Assembly: GCA_035310985.1 (NCBI GenBank)
Contig: DATGDH010000072.1
Coordinates: 111,781 to 175,780 of the forward strand
Source of the DNA: DAHVFK01 sp035310985
Lineage (GTDB): Bacteria > Pseudomonadota > Gammaproteobacteria > Burkholderiales > SG8-39
Direction of reading: 5' to 3'
DNA: 64,000 bases
The translations under genes and the position numbers were made by a program. Shown here piece after piece: positions 1-10,765 of this stretch. Below the pieces are notes generated by a model. It had not been told where the DNA came from. It worked only from the letters and a program-made list of their open reading frames with translations, and searched no databases. Each line of letters begins with the position of its first letter. Position 1 is the stretch's first letter.

Positions 1-828
1 CGCCTTGACCTCGCCGTGCTTGAGGCTCGCCCGGGTGGCGGTGATGTTGACCAGCACGCCGCGCGCGCCGGCGAGCGTGACGCCCTCGAGCAGCGGGCTC
101 GCGATCGCCTGTTCCGCTGCGATGCGGGCGCGGTCGATACCGCTCGCCTTGGACGAGCCCATCATAGCCATGCCCTGCTCGGACATCACGGTGCGCACAT
201 CCTGGAAGTCGACGTTTATGAGTCCCGGGCAGTTGATGATCTCCGCGATGCCCGCCACCGCGTTGTTCAACACGTCGTCGGCCGCCCTGAATGCCTCGTC
301 CATCGTGACGTCCTCGCCCAGCACCTCCTCGAGCTTGTCGTTCAGGATCACGATGAGCGAATCGACATGCTGCGAGAGCTCCTCGATGCCCTTCTCCGCG
401 AGGCGCATGCGCTTGGTGCCCTCAAAGCCGAAAGGCTTGGTCACCACGGCCACGGTGAGCACGTTCAGCGAGCGCGCCACCTCGGCGATCACGGGTGCCG
501 CTCCGGTTCCCGTACCACCGCCCATGCCCGCTGTGATGAACACCATGTGCGCGCCGGCCAGCGATTCCTCGAGTCGCTCGCGCTCGGTGAGCGCCGCCGC
601 GCGCGCCTCGTCGGGCTTGGCTCCCGCGCCGAGCCCGCTCGTGCCGAGCTGAATCTGATGGCGCGCGCTGTTGCGCGCCAGCACCTGGGCGTCGGTGTTG
701 ACGGCGATGAACTCGACGCCCTCGACGCCCTGCTCGATCATGTGGTTGACGGCGTTTCCTCCGGCGCCGCCAACGCCGACCACCTTGATGATCGGTCCTG
801 CTGTTTGGCTGTCTACGATTTCGAACAT
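1..828 (-). CDS. ftsZ: Cell division protein FtsZ (C-terminus beyond window edge)
   Basis: Tubulin-like GTPase that polymerises into the cytoplasmic Z ring. The first 276 residues are present; the gene runs off the left edge, so the C-terminal peptide that binds FtsA is not seen. The start reads MFEIVDSQTAGPIIKVVGVG, followed by the nucleotide-binding glycines (VGGAGGNAVN), the tubulin signature GMGGGTGTGAAP near residue 105, and the catalytic T7-loop region (NVDFQDV) near residue 208. The ATG is preceded by an excellent Shine-Dalgarno sequence, AAGGAGG. Last gene of the dcw cluster, 40 bases after ftsA; this is the only sizeable gap in the distal half of the cluster and would suit separate, strong translation of ftsZ. 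Confidence 0.98.
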   Translation of the reverse strand, partial: MFEIVDSQTAGPIIKVVGVGGAGGNAVNHMIEQGVEGVEFIAVNTDAQVLARNSARHQIQLGTSGLGAGAKPDEARAAALTERERLEESLAGAHMVFITAGMGGGTGTGAAPVIAEVARSLNVLTVAVVTKPFGFEGTKRMRLAEKGIEELSQHVDSLIVILNDKLEEVLGEDVTMDEAFRAADDVLNNAVAGIAEIINCPGLINVDFQDVRTVMSEQGMAMMGSSKASGIDRARIAAEQAIASPLLEGVTLAGARGVLVNITATRASLKHGEVKA

Positions 829-868
829 GTGTTTCCTCCTTGCTGTTAAGTGATGCTCAGGCGATGAA

Positions 869-2098
869 TCAGAAATTGCGTTGGAACCACTCGCGCATGC
901 GGGTGAGCACGGCGCGCACCGAACCGGTCTGGCGCGACAGCTGGCCCTGCTGGACCTGCGAGGCGCCCTCCAGCAGCAGTCCCACTGCGGTCGCATAACG
1001 CGGATTGCGCACGACATCGGCAAGTCCGCCGGTATAGCGCGGCACGCCGAGGCGCACCGGCATGTGAAAGATTTCTTCGCCCAGCTCGACCATGCCCCGC
1101 ATCACCGCGCTGCCACCGGTCAGCACCAGGCCGGAGGACAGCAGCTCCTCGAAGCCCGACTCGCGCAGCACCTGCTGCACGAGGGAAAAGAGTTCCTCGA
1201 CGCGCGGCTCGATCACCTCCGCGAGCGTCTGGCGCGACATGACGCGCGGGCTGCGATCGCCGATTCCCGGAACCTCGATCATCTCGTTCGGGTCGGCGAG
1301 CTGGCGCAGGGCGACGCCGTGGCGGATCTTGATGTTTTCGGCTTCGGCGGTCGGCGTCCTGAGCGCCATCGCGATGTCGTTCGTAATCTGGTCGCCGGCG
1401 ATCGGGATCACCGCGGTGTGGCGAATGGCGCCGTTGGTGAATATCGCGATGTCCGTAGTGCCGCCGCCGATGTCGATCAGGCACACGCCCAAGTCGGTCT
1501 CGTCCTCCTGCAGCACGGCGCGCGAGGATGCGAGCGGCTGCAGGATGAGATCGTTCACCTCCAGACCGCAGCGCCGTACGCACTTGACGATGTTCTGCGC
1601 CGCGGACACGGCGCCGGTGACGATGTGCACCTTCACCTCGAGACGCACGCCCGACATGCCGATCGGCTCGCGTACGTCCTCCTGTCCGTCGATGATGAAT
1701 TCCTGGCGCAGGACGTGCAGGATCTGCTGATCGGTCGGGATGTTCACCGCTTTGGCGGTTTCGAGCACTCGGCCCACGTCGAGCGCGCTCACTTCACGGT
1801 CCTTGATGGCCACCATGCCGGTCGAGTTGAAGCTGCGGATGTGGCTGCCGGCGATACCGGTGAAGGCCGACACGATCTTGCAGTCCGCCATCAGCTCGGC
1901 CTCCTCAAGGGCACGCTGCACCGCGTTCACGGTCGCTTCGATGTTGACGACGACGCCCTTCTTCATGCCCTTGGACTCGTGACTGCCCATGCCCAGGATC
2001 TCGAGCTCGCCGTCCGGCCGCAGTTCGGCCACCAGCGCAACCACCTTCGAGGTGCCGATATCCAGTCCGACGATCAGGTCCTTGCTTTCCCTCGCCAT
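869..2098 (-). CDS. ftsA: Cell division protein FtsA
   Basis: Actin-like ATPase that tethers FtsZ polymers to the inner membrane. The product is 409 residues, starting MARESKDLIVGLDIGTSKVV; the open frame continues upstream but without FtsA homology, and this ATG lies 5 bases after the ftsQ stop. Phosphate-binding loops DIGTSK (near residue 13) and DIGGGTTD (near residue 209) mark the actin/HSP70 fold. The last residues (MREWFQRNF) form the amphipathic helix that typically inserts into the membrane. Its position between ftsQ and ftsZ is the standard one. Confidence 0.97.
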   Translation of the reverse strand: MARESKDLIVGLDIGTSKVVALVAELRPDGELEILGMGSHESKGMKKGVVVNIEATVNAVQRALEEAELMADCKIVSAFTGIAGSHIRSFNSTGMVAIKDREVSALDVGRVLETAKAVNIPTDQQILHVLRQEFIIDGQEDVREPIGMSGVRLEVKVHIVTGAVSAAQNIVKCVRRCGLEVNDLILQPLASSRAVLQEDETDLGVCLIDIGGGTTDIAIFTNGAIRHTAVIPIAGDQITNDIAMALRTPTAEAENIKIRHGVALRQLADPNEMIEVPGIGDRSPRVMSRQTLAEVIEPRVEELFSLVQQVLRESGFEELLSSGLVLTGGSAVMRGMVELGEEIFHMPVRLGVPRYTGGLADVVRNPRYATAVGLLLEGASQVQQGQLSRQTGSVRAVLTRMREWFQRNF

Positions 2099-2103
2099 TT
2101 CCC

Positions 2104-2820
2104 TTAGCCCTTGGAACCGGCCTCGCGCAGGGCGAAGCCGTTCGGATAACGCAGATCTACGTAAGCGAGTCGCTGACCCATCTTCCCCAGCGTTTCGGCG
2201 TACACCGCGACGAAGCGTGCGAGCCGCGCGTCCACCGGGTGGTCGGCCGTATCGCGCCCGAGCGCGACCTGCAAACCATCGTCCAGCCACAGCCGCCAGG
2301 CGTAGCGCGGCGTGAGCTCGACACGCAGCGGTTTCTTGCCGAGCGGCGCTAGCAGCGCGGCGAAGCTGCGGAAGCGCTGTGTGACTTGGGCTTCCGTGCC
2401 ATCCGGCCCGATAAGAATAGGCAGTGGTGCATTGCTTTGCGCGGCGAAGCGCTCGCCGTCGCCGTCGACCAAGGCGTCGGTGCCCCAGTGCGCGAGCGGC
2501 ACGTGCTCCTCCAGCCGTACTTCGAGCCGGTCGGGCCACAGGCGGCGCACGCTCACGCTGCGCACCCAAGGCAGCTGCTGCAGGGCGTCCCTCACCTCCC
2601 CCAGATCGACCGCGAAGAAATTGCCATCGATGTGGCCACGCGCCGCCTGGGCGATCTGCTCGGGCGTGGTGTGCGCCAGCTTGCCGCGTACCGTGATCTC
2701 GTGCACCGGAAACAGGCGCGAGCGCAGCAGCAGCTGCGCCGCAGCGAACGCGAGCAGCAGCAGCGCGATCCCGGTCAGGGTCCCGGCCACGGAGTTGAGC
2801 AGCCGCGGGTTATCCCACAT
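2104..2820 (-). CDS. ftsQ: Cell division protein FtsQ
   Basis: Bitopic inner-membrane protein that links early and late divisome parts through FtsB/FtsL. The product has 238 residues: a short cytoplasmic tail, one transmembrane helix at about residues 13-32, then a periplasmic POTRA domain (start FPVHEITVRGKLAHTT) and the FtsQ beta domain with the typical WPDRLEVRLEEHVPLAHW segment. The start overlaps the end of ddl by 11 bases, suggesting translational coupling. Confidence 0.95.
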   Translation of the reverse strand: MWDNPRLLNSVAGTLTGIALLLLAFAAAQLLLRSRLFPVHEITVRGKLAHTTPEQIAQAARGHIDGNFFAVDLGEVRDALQQLPWVRSVSVRRLWPDRLEVRLEEHVPLAHWGTDALVDGDGERFAAQSNAPLPILIGPDGTEAQVTQRFRSFAALLAPLGKKPLRVELTPRYAWRLWLDDGLQVALGRDTADHPVDARLARFVAVYAETLGKMGQRLAYVDLRYPNGFALREAGSKG

Positions 2821-3727
2821 GCGCGAGCTCCAGGATACGCAGGCACAGATCCTCGTAGGACAGCCCCACGGCGCGCGCGGCCATCGGCACGAGCGAGTGG
2901 TCCGTCATCCCCGGCGCGGTATTCACCTCGAGCAGGTGCGGCGCTCCCGAGCGATCGAGCATCAGATCGACGCGTCCCCAGCCGCTGCAACCGAGGACCC
3001 GGAACGCCCGCAGGCAAAGCGCCTGGATCTCTCGCTCTCGCGCCGGCGGCAGACCGCAAGGAATGATGTAGCGCGTGTCGTCCGCCACGTACTTCGCCTG
3101 GTAGTCATAGAAATCGCGCGGCGTCTCGAGCTTGATTATCGGCAGCACCTCGTCGCCGAGGATCGCGACCGTGAGCTCCGTGCCTTCGATGAATTTCTCG
3201 GCCATCACCGCTCTGTCGTAGTTGGCCGCGAGCGCAAAGGCCTCGTCCAGCGCCGCGGCTTCGCGCACCTTGCTCATGCCGAGCGACGATCCCTCCGAGA
3301 TCGGCTTCACCATGAGCGGCAGGCCGAGGCGCGCAGCCACCGCGCGCATGTCCGCGTGCGCGTCGAGTAGCTCGTGCGGCGGGGTCGGCAGACCGCTCGC
3401 CTGCCACAGCAGCTTGGTGCGCAGCTTGTCCATGGCGAGCGCGGAGCCGAGCACGCCGCTGCCCGTGTACGGTATGTTCAGCCATTCGAGCACGCCCTGT
3501 ACCGTGCCGTCCTCGCCGAAGCGCCCGTGCAGAGCGATGAATGCGCGCGCAAAGCGTCCCGCGACCAGCTCATCGATACCGTGCTCGGCCGTATCGAAGG
3601 CATGCGCCTCGACGCCCCGCGCGCGCAGCGCGTTCAGAACCATGGCGCCGCTCCTGAGCGACACCTCGCGCTCCGCGGAGCTGCCGCCCAGCAGCACAGC
3701 GACCTTGCCAAAATCGCGCGCGCTCAA
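2810..3727 (-). CDS. ddl: D-alanine--D-alanine ligase
   Basis: Cytoplasmic ATP-grasp enzyme making the D-Ala-D-Ala dipeptide used by MurF. A TTG start at 3727 is chosen: it gives 305 residues beginning MSARDFGKVAVLLGG (E. coli DdlB has 306), it overlaps the murB stop as TTGA, and a GGGGGA Shine-Dalgarno-like run lies just upstream. Typical motifs are LLGGSSAEREVSLRSG near the N-terminus, HGRFGEDGTVQG, the ATP-grasp segment VKPISEGSSLGMSKV, and the C-terminal LLEVNTAPGMTDHSLVP. The frame is open further upstream, but that part only shadows murB. Confidence 0.95.
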   Translation of the reverse strand: MSARDFGKVAVLLGGSSAEREVSLRSGAMVLNALRARGVEAHAFDTAEHGIDELVAGRFARAFIALHGRFGEDGTVQGVLEWLNIPYTGSGVLGSALAMDKLRTKLLWQASGLPTPPHELLDAHADMRAVAARLGLPLMVKPISEGSSLGMSKVREAAALDEAFALAANYDRAVMAEKFIEGTELTVAILGDEVLPIIKLETPRDFYDYQAKYVADDTRYIIPCGLPPAREREIQALCLRAFRVLGCSGWGRVDLMLDRSGAPHLLEVNTAPGMTDHSLVPMAARAVGLSYEDLCLRILELAHVG

Positions 3728-4655
3728 GAATCCCCCACGATGCGTACTTCGGGGCGCAGCTCGACGCCGGTCTTCTCGAACACCGTGCGGCGCACCGTGT
3801 CGATCAGCCACTCTATGTCGGAGGCGCGCGCCTCGCCCCGCGGATTGACGATGAAATTGGCGTGCTTTTCCGACACGCGCGCCCCGCCGCGTCCCAGCCC
3901 CTTCAGGCCGCAGGACTCGATCAGGCGCGCAGCGTGGTCGCCGATCGGATTGCGGAATACGCTGCCCGCGTTGGGCAGCGACAGAGGTTGCGAAGCGATG
4001 CGCCGCGCCAGGAAGTCCTTGATCTTCGCGCGCGACGCAGTTCCGTCGCCCTCGGGCAGCTTGAAGTAGGTCGCGACGAACCACTCATCCGCGCCGATGC
4101 GCCCGCCTTCCTTGAGCTCGCAATGACGGTACGAGATCTCGAATTCGGGCCTTTCGCGGCTGTGCAGTTCGCCGCGCCGGTCGATAGTCAGCGCGCGATC
4201 CACGATGTCCCAGGTTTCACCGCCGTAGCAGCCGGCGTTCATGGCGAGCGCGCCGCCCACGCTGCCCGGCACCCCGGCGAGAAACTCCGCGCCCGCGAGA
4301 TTGTTCAGCGCCGCGAAGCGCGCCACCTTCGGGCACGCGACGCCGGCCTCGGCATACACGCGCCCGAGCAGCAGCTCCGGGCGCCTGGCCGCCGCGTGCG
4401 TCAGCACCACGGTGCCGCGGTAGCCGCCGTCGCGCACCAGCAGGTTCGAACCCAGGCCGACGAACAGCAGCGGCTCGCTCGGCGGCAGCTGGCGCAGGAA
4501 GGATGCAAGATCCTCGAGGTCGGCCGGCAGGTAAACGCGTGCTGCCGCACCGCCGGTTCGCCAGCTGGTATGCCGCGCCATCGGCTCGCCCAGCTTCAGC
4601 TCCCCGCGCAGCCCCTGCAACGCCCTGGCCTCAGACATGTTCATGCGCACACGCC

Positions 4656-4659
<4 letters not shown>
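3724..4659 (-). CDS. murB: UDP-N-acetylenolpyruvoylglucosamine reductase
   Basis: FAD enzyme that reduces UDP-GlcNAc-enolpyruvate to UDP-MurNAc. The 311-residue product carries the MurB signatures HTSWRTGGAA (residues ~30-39), VGLGSNLLVRDGGYRGTV in the FAD domain, FLAGVPGSVGGALAMNAGCYG, and the C-terminal PLSLPNAGSVFRNP with the substrate-binding region. The short length and SYRHCEL segment fit a type II (compact) MurB. The start overlaps the murC stop as ATGA. An alternative start at the third Met (MSEARALQG) is possible. Confidence 0.95.
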
Positions 4660-6040
<1,381 letters not shown>

Positions 6041-6044
<4 letters not shown>

Positions 6045-7114
6045 GCGCGCTTCCCTTCCGCGAGCGCCATGCAGCGCTCGGCGACCAGGCGCGCGGCCTG
6101 CGGCCGGCCGAGCGCGCGCGCCTTAGCGGCCATTTCGAGCAGCCGTGCGCGGTCGAGAGACTCGATCAGCGCGGCGAGCCGCGCGGCGCTCAACTCCGAC
6201 TGCGGCAGCAGGATCGCCGCGCCGCGCTCTGCGAGGAACTTCGCGTTGGCCGTCTGGTGGTCGTCTACCGCGTGGGGAAAGGGCACCAGCACGCTTGCCA
6301 CGCCGCCCGCTGCGAGCTCGGCCACGGTAATTGCTCCCGCGCGGCAGATCACCAGGTCGGCCTCGGCGTAACGGCGCGCCATGTCCTCGATGAACGCGAC
6401 CAGCTCGCCCTGCACGCCAGCGGCTGCGTAGCCTGCACGGAGCGCTTCGAGGTGCTTCTCGCCCGCCTGGTGCACGACCTGCGGGCGCTGCGGCGCGGGG
6501 ATCAGCGCGAGCGCCTCGGGCAACACCGTGTTGAGCGCCTTGGCACCGAGGCTGCCGCCGACCACGAGCAGCCTGAGCGGGCCGCTGCGGCCGGCGAAGC
6601 GCTCGGCGGGCGCAGCCAGCGCGGCGATATCGGCGCGCACCGGGTTTCCGGTCCACTCGGCGTTCTTGAGCGCACCGGGGAAGGCGACCATCGCCTTGTC
6701 GGCGAGTGCAGCGAGCACGCGGTTGGCGAGGCCGGCGATCGCGTTCTGCTCGTGCACCGCCAGCGGGCGGTTCAGCAGCGAGGCCATCATGCCGCCGGGA
6801 AATGCGACGTAGCCGCCCATGCCCAGCACCACGTCGGGCCGCACGCCGAACATGGCGCGCGCGCTCTCCCAGAAGGAGACCAGCAGGTTCGCCGGCAGCA
6901 GCAGCTTGGCAAGCAGGCCCTTGCCGCGCAGCGCCCGGGCGCGGATCCAGGCCATGCGGTAGCCGCGCTGCGGCACGATGCGCGCCTCCATGCCGCTCTT
7001 CGCGCCCATCCACACGACGTCCCAGCCGGCAGCACGCATCCGCTCGGCGACCGCGAGGCCTGGGAAGATGTGCCCGCCCGTGCCACCCGCCATGATCAGG
7101 ATCGTGCGGCTCAT
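6041..7114 (-). CDS. murG: MurG N-acetylglucosaminyltransferase
   Basis: Peripheral inner-membrane glycosyltransferase converting lipid I to lipid II. The true start is ATG at 7114 (MSRTILIMAGGTGGHIFPGL), overlapping the ftsW stop as ATGA and giving 357 residues. GT-B motifs visible are GGTGGHIFPGLAVA (acceptor/membrane side), VVGGSLGAKALN, and the UDP-GlcNAc site ICRAGAITVAELAAGG. The longer open frame upstream overlaps ftsW and is not coding. Confidence 0.97.
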
Positions 7115-8271
7115 GCCGGCAGCCCTCGCGCGAGCTGGCGGCACTCCCAGTCGATGCGCAGCAGGATCGCGAGCGCCACGAAATTCACCAGCAGCCCGGT
7201 GCCGCCGAAGCTCATCAGCGGAAGCGTCAGGCCCTTGGTCGGCAGCAGCCCCATGTTGACGCCCATATTGATCAGCGCCTGGAAACCGATCCACAAGCCG
7301 ATGCCCTGGGCCACGAGCGCGGCGAAGTGACGCTCGTGCAGGACCGCGCGGCGCCCGATCACGAAAGCGCGGAACACGATCCAGGAGAACAGCCCGATCA
7401 CCGCCGCCACGCCCGCGAAGCCGAGCTCCTCGGCGATCACGGCGAGCAGGAAATCGGTATGCGCTTCGGGGAGGTACTGCAGCTTCTCGACGCTTGCGCC
7501 GAGCCCGACGCCGAACCATTCGCCGCGCCCGAAGGCGATGAGTGCGTGCGACAGCTGGTAGCCGCTGCCGAACGGATCGGACCACGGGTCCATGAAGCCG
7601 AAGATTCGCTGCATGCGGTAGGGAGATGAGAGCACCAACCCGGCAAAGCCGAGCGCCAGCATCGCGACCAGCAGGGCGAAGTGCCTGCCGTTCATTCCCC
7701 CGAGGAACAGCATGCCGAACGCGGTGACAGCGATCACCACCAACGCACCGAAGTCCGGCTCGCGCAGCAACAGCCACGAGACGAGCAGCATGACCGCCAG
7801 CATCGGCAGCAGGCCCTTGCGGAAGCTCTTCAGCACGGCGTGCTTGCGCACCGTGTAGTCGGCCGCGTACAGCACCACCGCGAGCTTCATGAGCTCGGAG
7901 GGCTGGACGTTGATGACACGCAGGCTGAGCCAGCGGCGCGCACCGTTCACCTCGCGTCCAATGCCGGGCACCAGGACCATGGCCAGCATGAGCAGGGTTC
8001 CGACGAACAGCCACGGCGCTGCCTTCTGCCAGGCGCGCACCGGCACCAGGAACACGACCAGCGCGGCGATCAAGGCCGCGCTAAGGAAAACCCCCTGGCG
8101 CAGGAGGAAATACGCGTAGTTGTGAGCCGTGAACCGGCTCGCCGCGGCCGTTTCGACCGACGCCGAATACACCATGACGAGGCCGCCCGCGGCGAGCAGT
8201 AGCGCTGCCCAGGCGAGCGAGCGATCGTACTCGGCGGTGGGCGCGTTCTGCGCGAAGACGTAGCTAGCCAC
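7111..8271 (-). CDS. ftsW: SEDS peptidoglycan glycosyltransferase FtsW
   Basis: Polytopic SEDS-family polymerase of septal peptidoglycan, partner of FtsI. The 386-residue protein has about ten hydrophobic segments and the family motifs MVYSASVETA, RWLSLRVINVQPSELMKLA, LREPDFGALVVI, and the C-terminal GVNMGLLPTKGLTLPLMSFG. The GTG start at 8271 overlaps the end of murD by 8 bases. The large extracytoplasmic loop between GYQLSHALIA and HTDFLL is as expected for FtsW. Confidence 0.97.
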   Translation of the reverse strand: MASYVFAQNAPTAEYDRSLAWAALLLAAGGLVMVYSASVETAAASRFTAHNYAYFLLRQGVFLSAALIAALVVFLVPVRAWQKAAPWLFVGTLLMLAMVLVPGIGREVNGARRWLSLRVINVQPSELMKLAVVLYAADYTVRKHAVLKSFRKGLLPMLAVMLLVSWLLLREPDFGALVVIAVTAFGMLFLGGMNGRHFALLVAMLALGFAGLVLSSPYRMQRIFGFMDPWSDPFGSGYQLSHALIAFGRGEWFGVGLGASVEKLQYLPEAHTDFLLAVIAEELGFAGVAAVIGLFSWIVFRAFVIGRRAVLHERHFAALVAQGIGLWIGFQALINMGVNMGLLPTKGLTLPLMSFGGTGLLVNFVALAILLRIDWECRQLARGLPA

Positions 8272-9670
8272 GGGCGAGCCCCCTCACCGCGGCCGCGAAA
8301 GCTTCGCCGCGGTGCCGGTAGTCGCGGAACATGTCGAAGCTCGCGCAGGCCGGGGACAGCAGCACCGCCTCGCCTGGGCGCGCGCTGCGCGCGGCGACGG
8401 CGACGGCATCCTCGAGCGTGGCACAAGTCTCGAGCGGCACGCCGCTCGAGACCAGCGCGCGCGCGATGAGCGGTGCGTCGCGCCCGATGAGCAGCACGCG
8501 GCTCGCGCGCTCCGCAACGGGCTGCGCGAGCGGCGCGAAGTCCTGTCCCTTGCCTTCGCCGCCCGCGATCAGCACCACCTTCTGCTCGAGGCCACGCAGC
8601 GCCGCGATCGTGGCGCCGACGTTTGTGCCCTTGGAGTCGTCGTACCAGGTAACCCCGTCCGTGAGCGCGACCCGCTCCAGCCGGTGGGGCAGCCCGCGGA
8701 AGTTGCGCAATCCCTCGGCGATCGCCTCGCGTGGAACGTCGAGCGCGCTCGCGAGGGCCGCCGCGGCGAGCGCATTGGCGGCGTTGTGCCAGCCGTGAAT
8801 CGGTAGCTCGTCCGCCGCAATGAGCGTGCGCGCGCCGTGCGCGAGCCACTTGCGGCCCGCCACCGTGGCGATGCCGAAGTCCTCCGGCCGCGGCGGAGTA
8901 TCCAGGCCGAACGTGATGCGCCGCCCCGCTGCGGGAGCGAGCGCGGCGGCGCGCGGATCGTCGCGATTCAGCACCTGCGTGCCGGCGCCGTGGAAGATGC
9001 GCGCCTTGGCCGCCCCGTACTCGGCCAGGCCCGCGTAGCGATCGAGGTGGTCCTCCGAGAGATTTAGCAGCGCGGCGCAATCCGGCGCCAGCGACCAGGT
9101 GGTCTCGAGCTGATAGCTCGAGAGCTCGAGCACCCAGGCCTCGGGCAGCCGCCCGGCATCCAGCCTGCGCATGAGTGCGTCGAGCGCAGCCGGCCCGATA
9201 TTGCCCGCCACCTCGCAGTCGACGCCCGCGCTGCGCAGCAGGTGGCCCGTGAGCGCGGTGACCGTCGTCTTGCCGTTCGTGCCGGTTACCGCCGCGATCT
9301 TCCTGGCCGGGCCGCCGCGTACCTGCCAGGCGAACAGCTCGATCTCCCCCACCAGCGGGATGCCGCGCGCGAGCGCGTGCTGCACCACGGGCCCGGAGAG
9401 CGCCAGTCCGGGGCTGATGCACACCAGATCGATCCCTGCGAGCAGCCGGGCGTCGAACGGGCCGGTGACCAGCTCGCCGCAGCGCAGGTCGGCGGCGCGC
9501 GGCGGCGCCGCGCGCGTGTCGGCGACGCGCACGCTGCCGCCCGAGCGTTCGGCCCAGCGGGCGACCGCCAGGCCCGTGTCGCCCAGCCCGAGCACCAGCA
9601 CGCGCTTACCGGCGAGCGCCATTGGCTTCGGGCGGGGCAGCAGGCTGAAGACGGGCTCGGTCATCGACAA
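8264..9670 (-). CDS. murD: UDP-N-acetylmuramoyl-L-alanine--D-glutamate ligase
   Basis: Second Mur ligase; adds D-Glu. The product has 468 residues with an N-terminal Rossmann-like domain (VLVLGLGDTGLAVARW), the ATP loop GTNGKTTVTALTG, and the DDSKGTNVGAT motif. Two starts are possible: TTG at 9670 and ATG at 9664. TTG is listed because a GAGGTGA sequence complementary to the 16S rRNA tail sits at ideal spacing from it. The gap to the mraY stop is only 3 bases. Confidence 0.95.
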   Translation of the reverse strand: MSMTEPVFSLLPRPKPMALAGKRVLVLGLGDTGLAVARWAERSGGSVRVADTRAAPPRAADLRCGELVTGPFDARLLAGIDLVCISPGLALSGPVVQHALARGIPLVGEIELFAWQVRGGPARKIAAVTGTNGKTTVTALTGHLLRSAGVDCEVAGNIGPAALDALMRRLDAGRLPEAWVLELSSYQLETTWSLAPDCAALLNLSEDHLDRYAGLAEYGAAKARIFHGAGTQVLNRDDPRAAALAPAAGRRITFGLDTPPRPEDFGIATVAGRKWLAHGARTLIAADELPIHGWHNAANALAAAALASALDVPREAIAEGLRNFRGLPHRLERVALTDGVTWYDDSKGTNVGATIAALRGLEQKVVLIAGGEGKGQDFAPLAQPVAERASRVLLIGRDAPLIARALVSSGVPLETCATLEDAVAVAARSARPGEAVLLSPACASFDMFRDYRHRGEAFAAAVRGLARG

Positions 9671-9673
9671 CGC

Positions 9674-10765
9674 TCACCTCAGCTTCAGGGTCGACAGGCC
9701 GAACAGCACGAGCATCATGGTGATGATCCAGAAGCGCACCACCACCTGCGATTCCTTCCACCCCTCGAGCTCGTAGTGGTGGTGCAGCGGCGCCATGCGG
9801 AACACGCGCTTGCCGCCGCTCGCCTTGAAGTACAGTACCTGGATCATCACCGATAGGGTCTCGGCGACGAATACGCCGCCCATGACGAACAGCACCACCT
9901 CCTGACGCACGATGACCGCGATGGTGCCGAGCGCGGCGCCGAGTGCGAGCGCGCCGACGTCGCCCATGAACACTTCCGCGGGATAGGCGTTGAACCAGAG
10001 GAAGCCGAGGCCGGCGCCGGCGAGCGCGCCGCAGAACACGGCGAGCTCGCCCGCGCCAGGGATGTAGGGCAGACCGAGGTACTTCGAGAAGCCGACGTGG
10101 CCCGCGACGTAAGCGAAGATGCCGAGCGCGCTGCCGACCATGACCGTCGGCATGATCGCCAGGCCGTCCAAGCCGTCGGTCAGGTTGACGGCGTTCGACG
10201 TACCGACGATCACCAGATAGGTGAGCACCACGAAGCCGACCGCGCCGAGCGGATAGGCGACGTGCTTGAAGAAGGGCACGATCAGCAGGCTGAGCGCCGG
10301 CGTGCTCTGTGCCATCCACGCGAGCGCCCCCGCGGCCGCGAGGCCGACGGCCGACTGCCACAGGAACTTTGCTTTCGCCGACAGACCCTTGGGATTGCGG
10401 CGCACGACCTTGCGATAATCGTCTATCCACCCGATCGCGCCGAAGGCGAGCGTCACCAGCAGCACGATCCAGACGTAGCGGTTTGCGAGATCGCCCCACA
10501 GGAGGGTCGTGACGCCGATCGCGAGCAGGATCAACGCCCCGCCCATGGTCGGCGTGCCTGCCTTGGTGAGGTGCGTGCTCGGACCGTCGTCGCGCACCGA
10601 CTGTCCGATCTTGTAGGCGGTGAGCTTGCGGATTACCAGAGGACCCATCACCATCGAAATCGCGAGCGCCGTGAGACAAGCGAGCATCGCGCGAAGGGTG
10701 ATGTAGTTGAAGACATTGAAGACGCGCAGATCCTTCGCCAGCCAGTGTGCGATCTCGAGCAACAT
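9674..10765 (-). CDS. mraY: Phospho-MurNAc-pentapeptide transferase MraY
   Basis: Polytopic enzyme that transfers phospho-MurNAc-pentapeptide to undecaprenyl phosphate, forming lipid I. The start MLLEIAHWLAKDLRVFNVFN at 10765 gives 363 residues with ten predicted membrane segments. Catalytic and binding motifs are GTPTMGGALI, the double Asp in GWIDDYRKV, NLTDGLDGLA, the loop AEVFMGDVGALALG, and the HHHYELEGWKE triple-histidine segment. The start and the murF stop share one base (TGATG). Confidence 0.97.
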   Translation of the reverse strand: MLLEIAHWLAKDLRVFNVFNYITLRAMLACLTALAISMVMGPLVIRKLTAYKIGQSVRDDGPSTHLTKAGTPTMGGALILLAIGVTTLLWGDLANRYVWIVLLVTLAFGAIGWIDDYRKVVRRNPKGLSAKAKFLWQSAVGLAAAGALAWMAQSTPALSLLIVPFFKHVAYPLGAVGFVVLTYLVIVGTSNAVNLTDGLDGLAIMPTVMVGSALGIFAYVAGHVGFSKYLGLPYIPGAGELAVFCGALAGAGLGFLWFNAYPAEVFMGDVGALALGAALGTIAVIVRQEVVLFVMGGVFVAETLSVMIQVLYFKASGGKRVFRMAPLHHHYELEGWKESQVVVRFWIITMMLVLFGLSTLKLR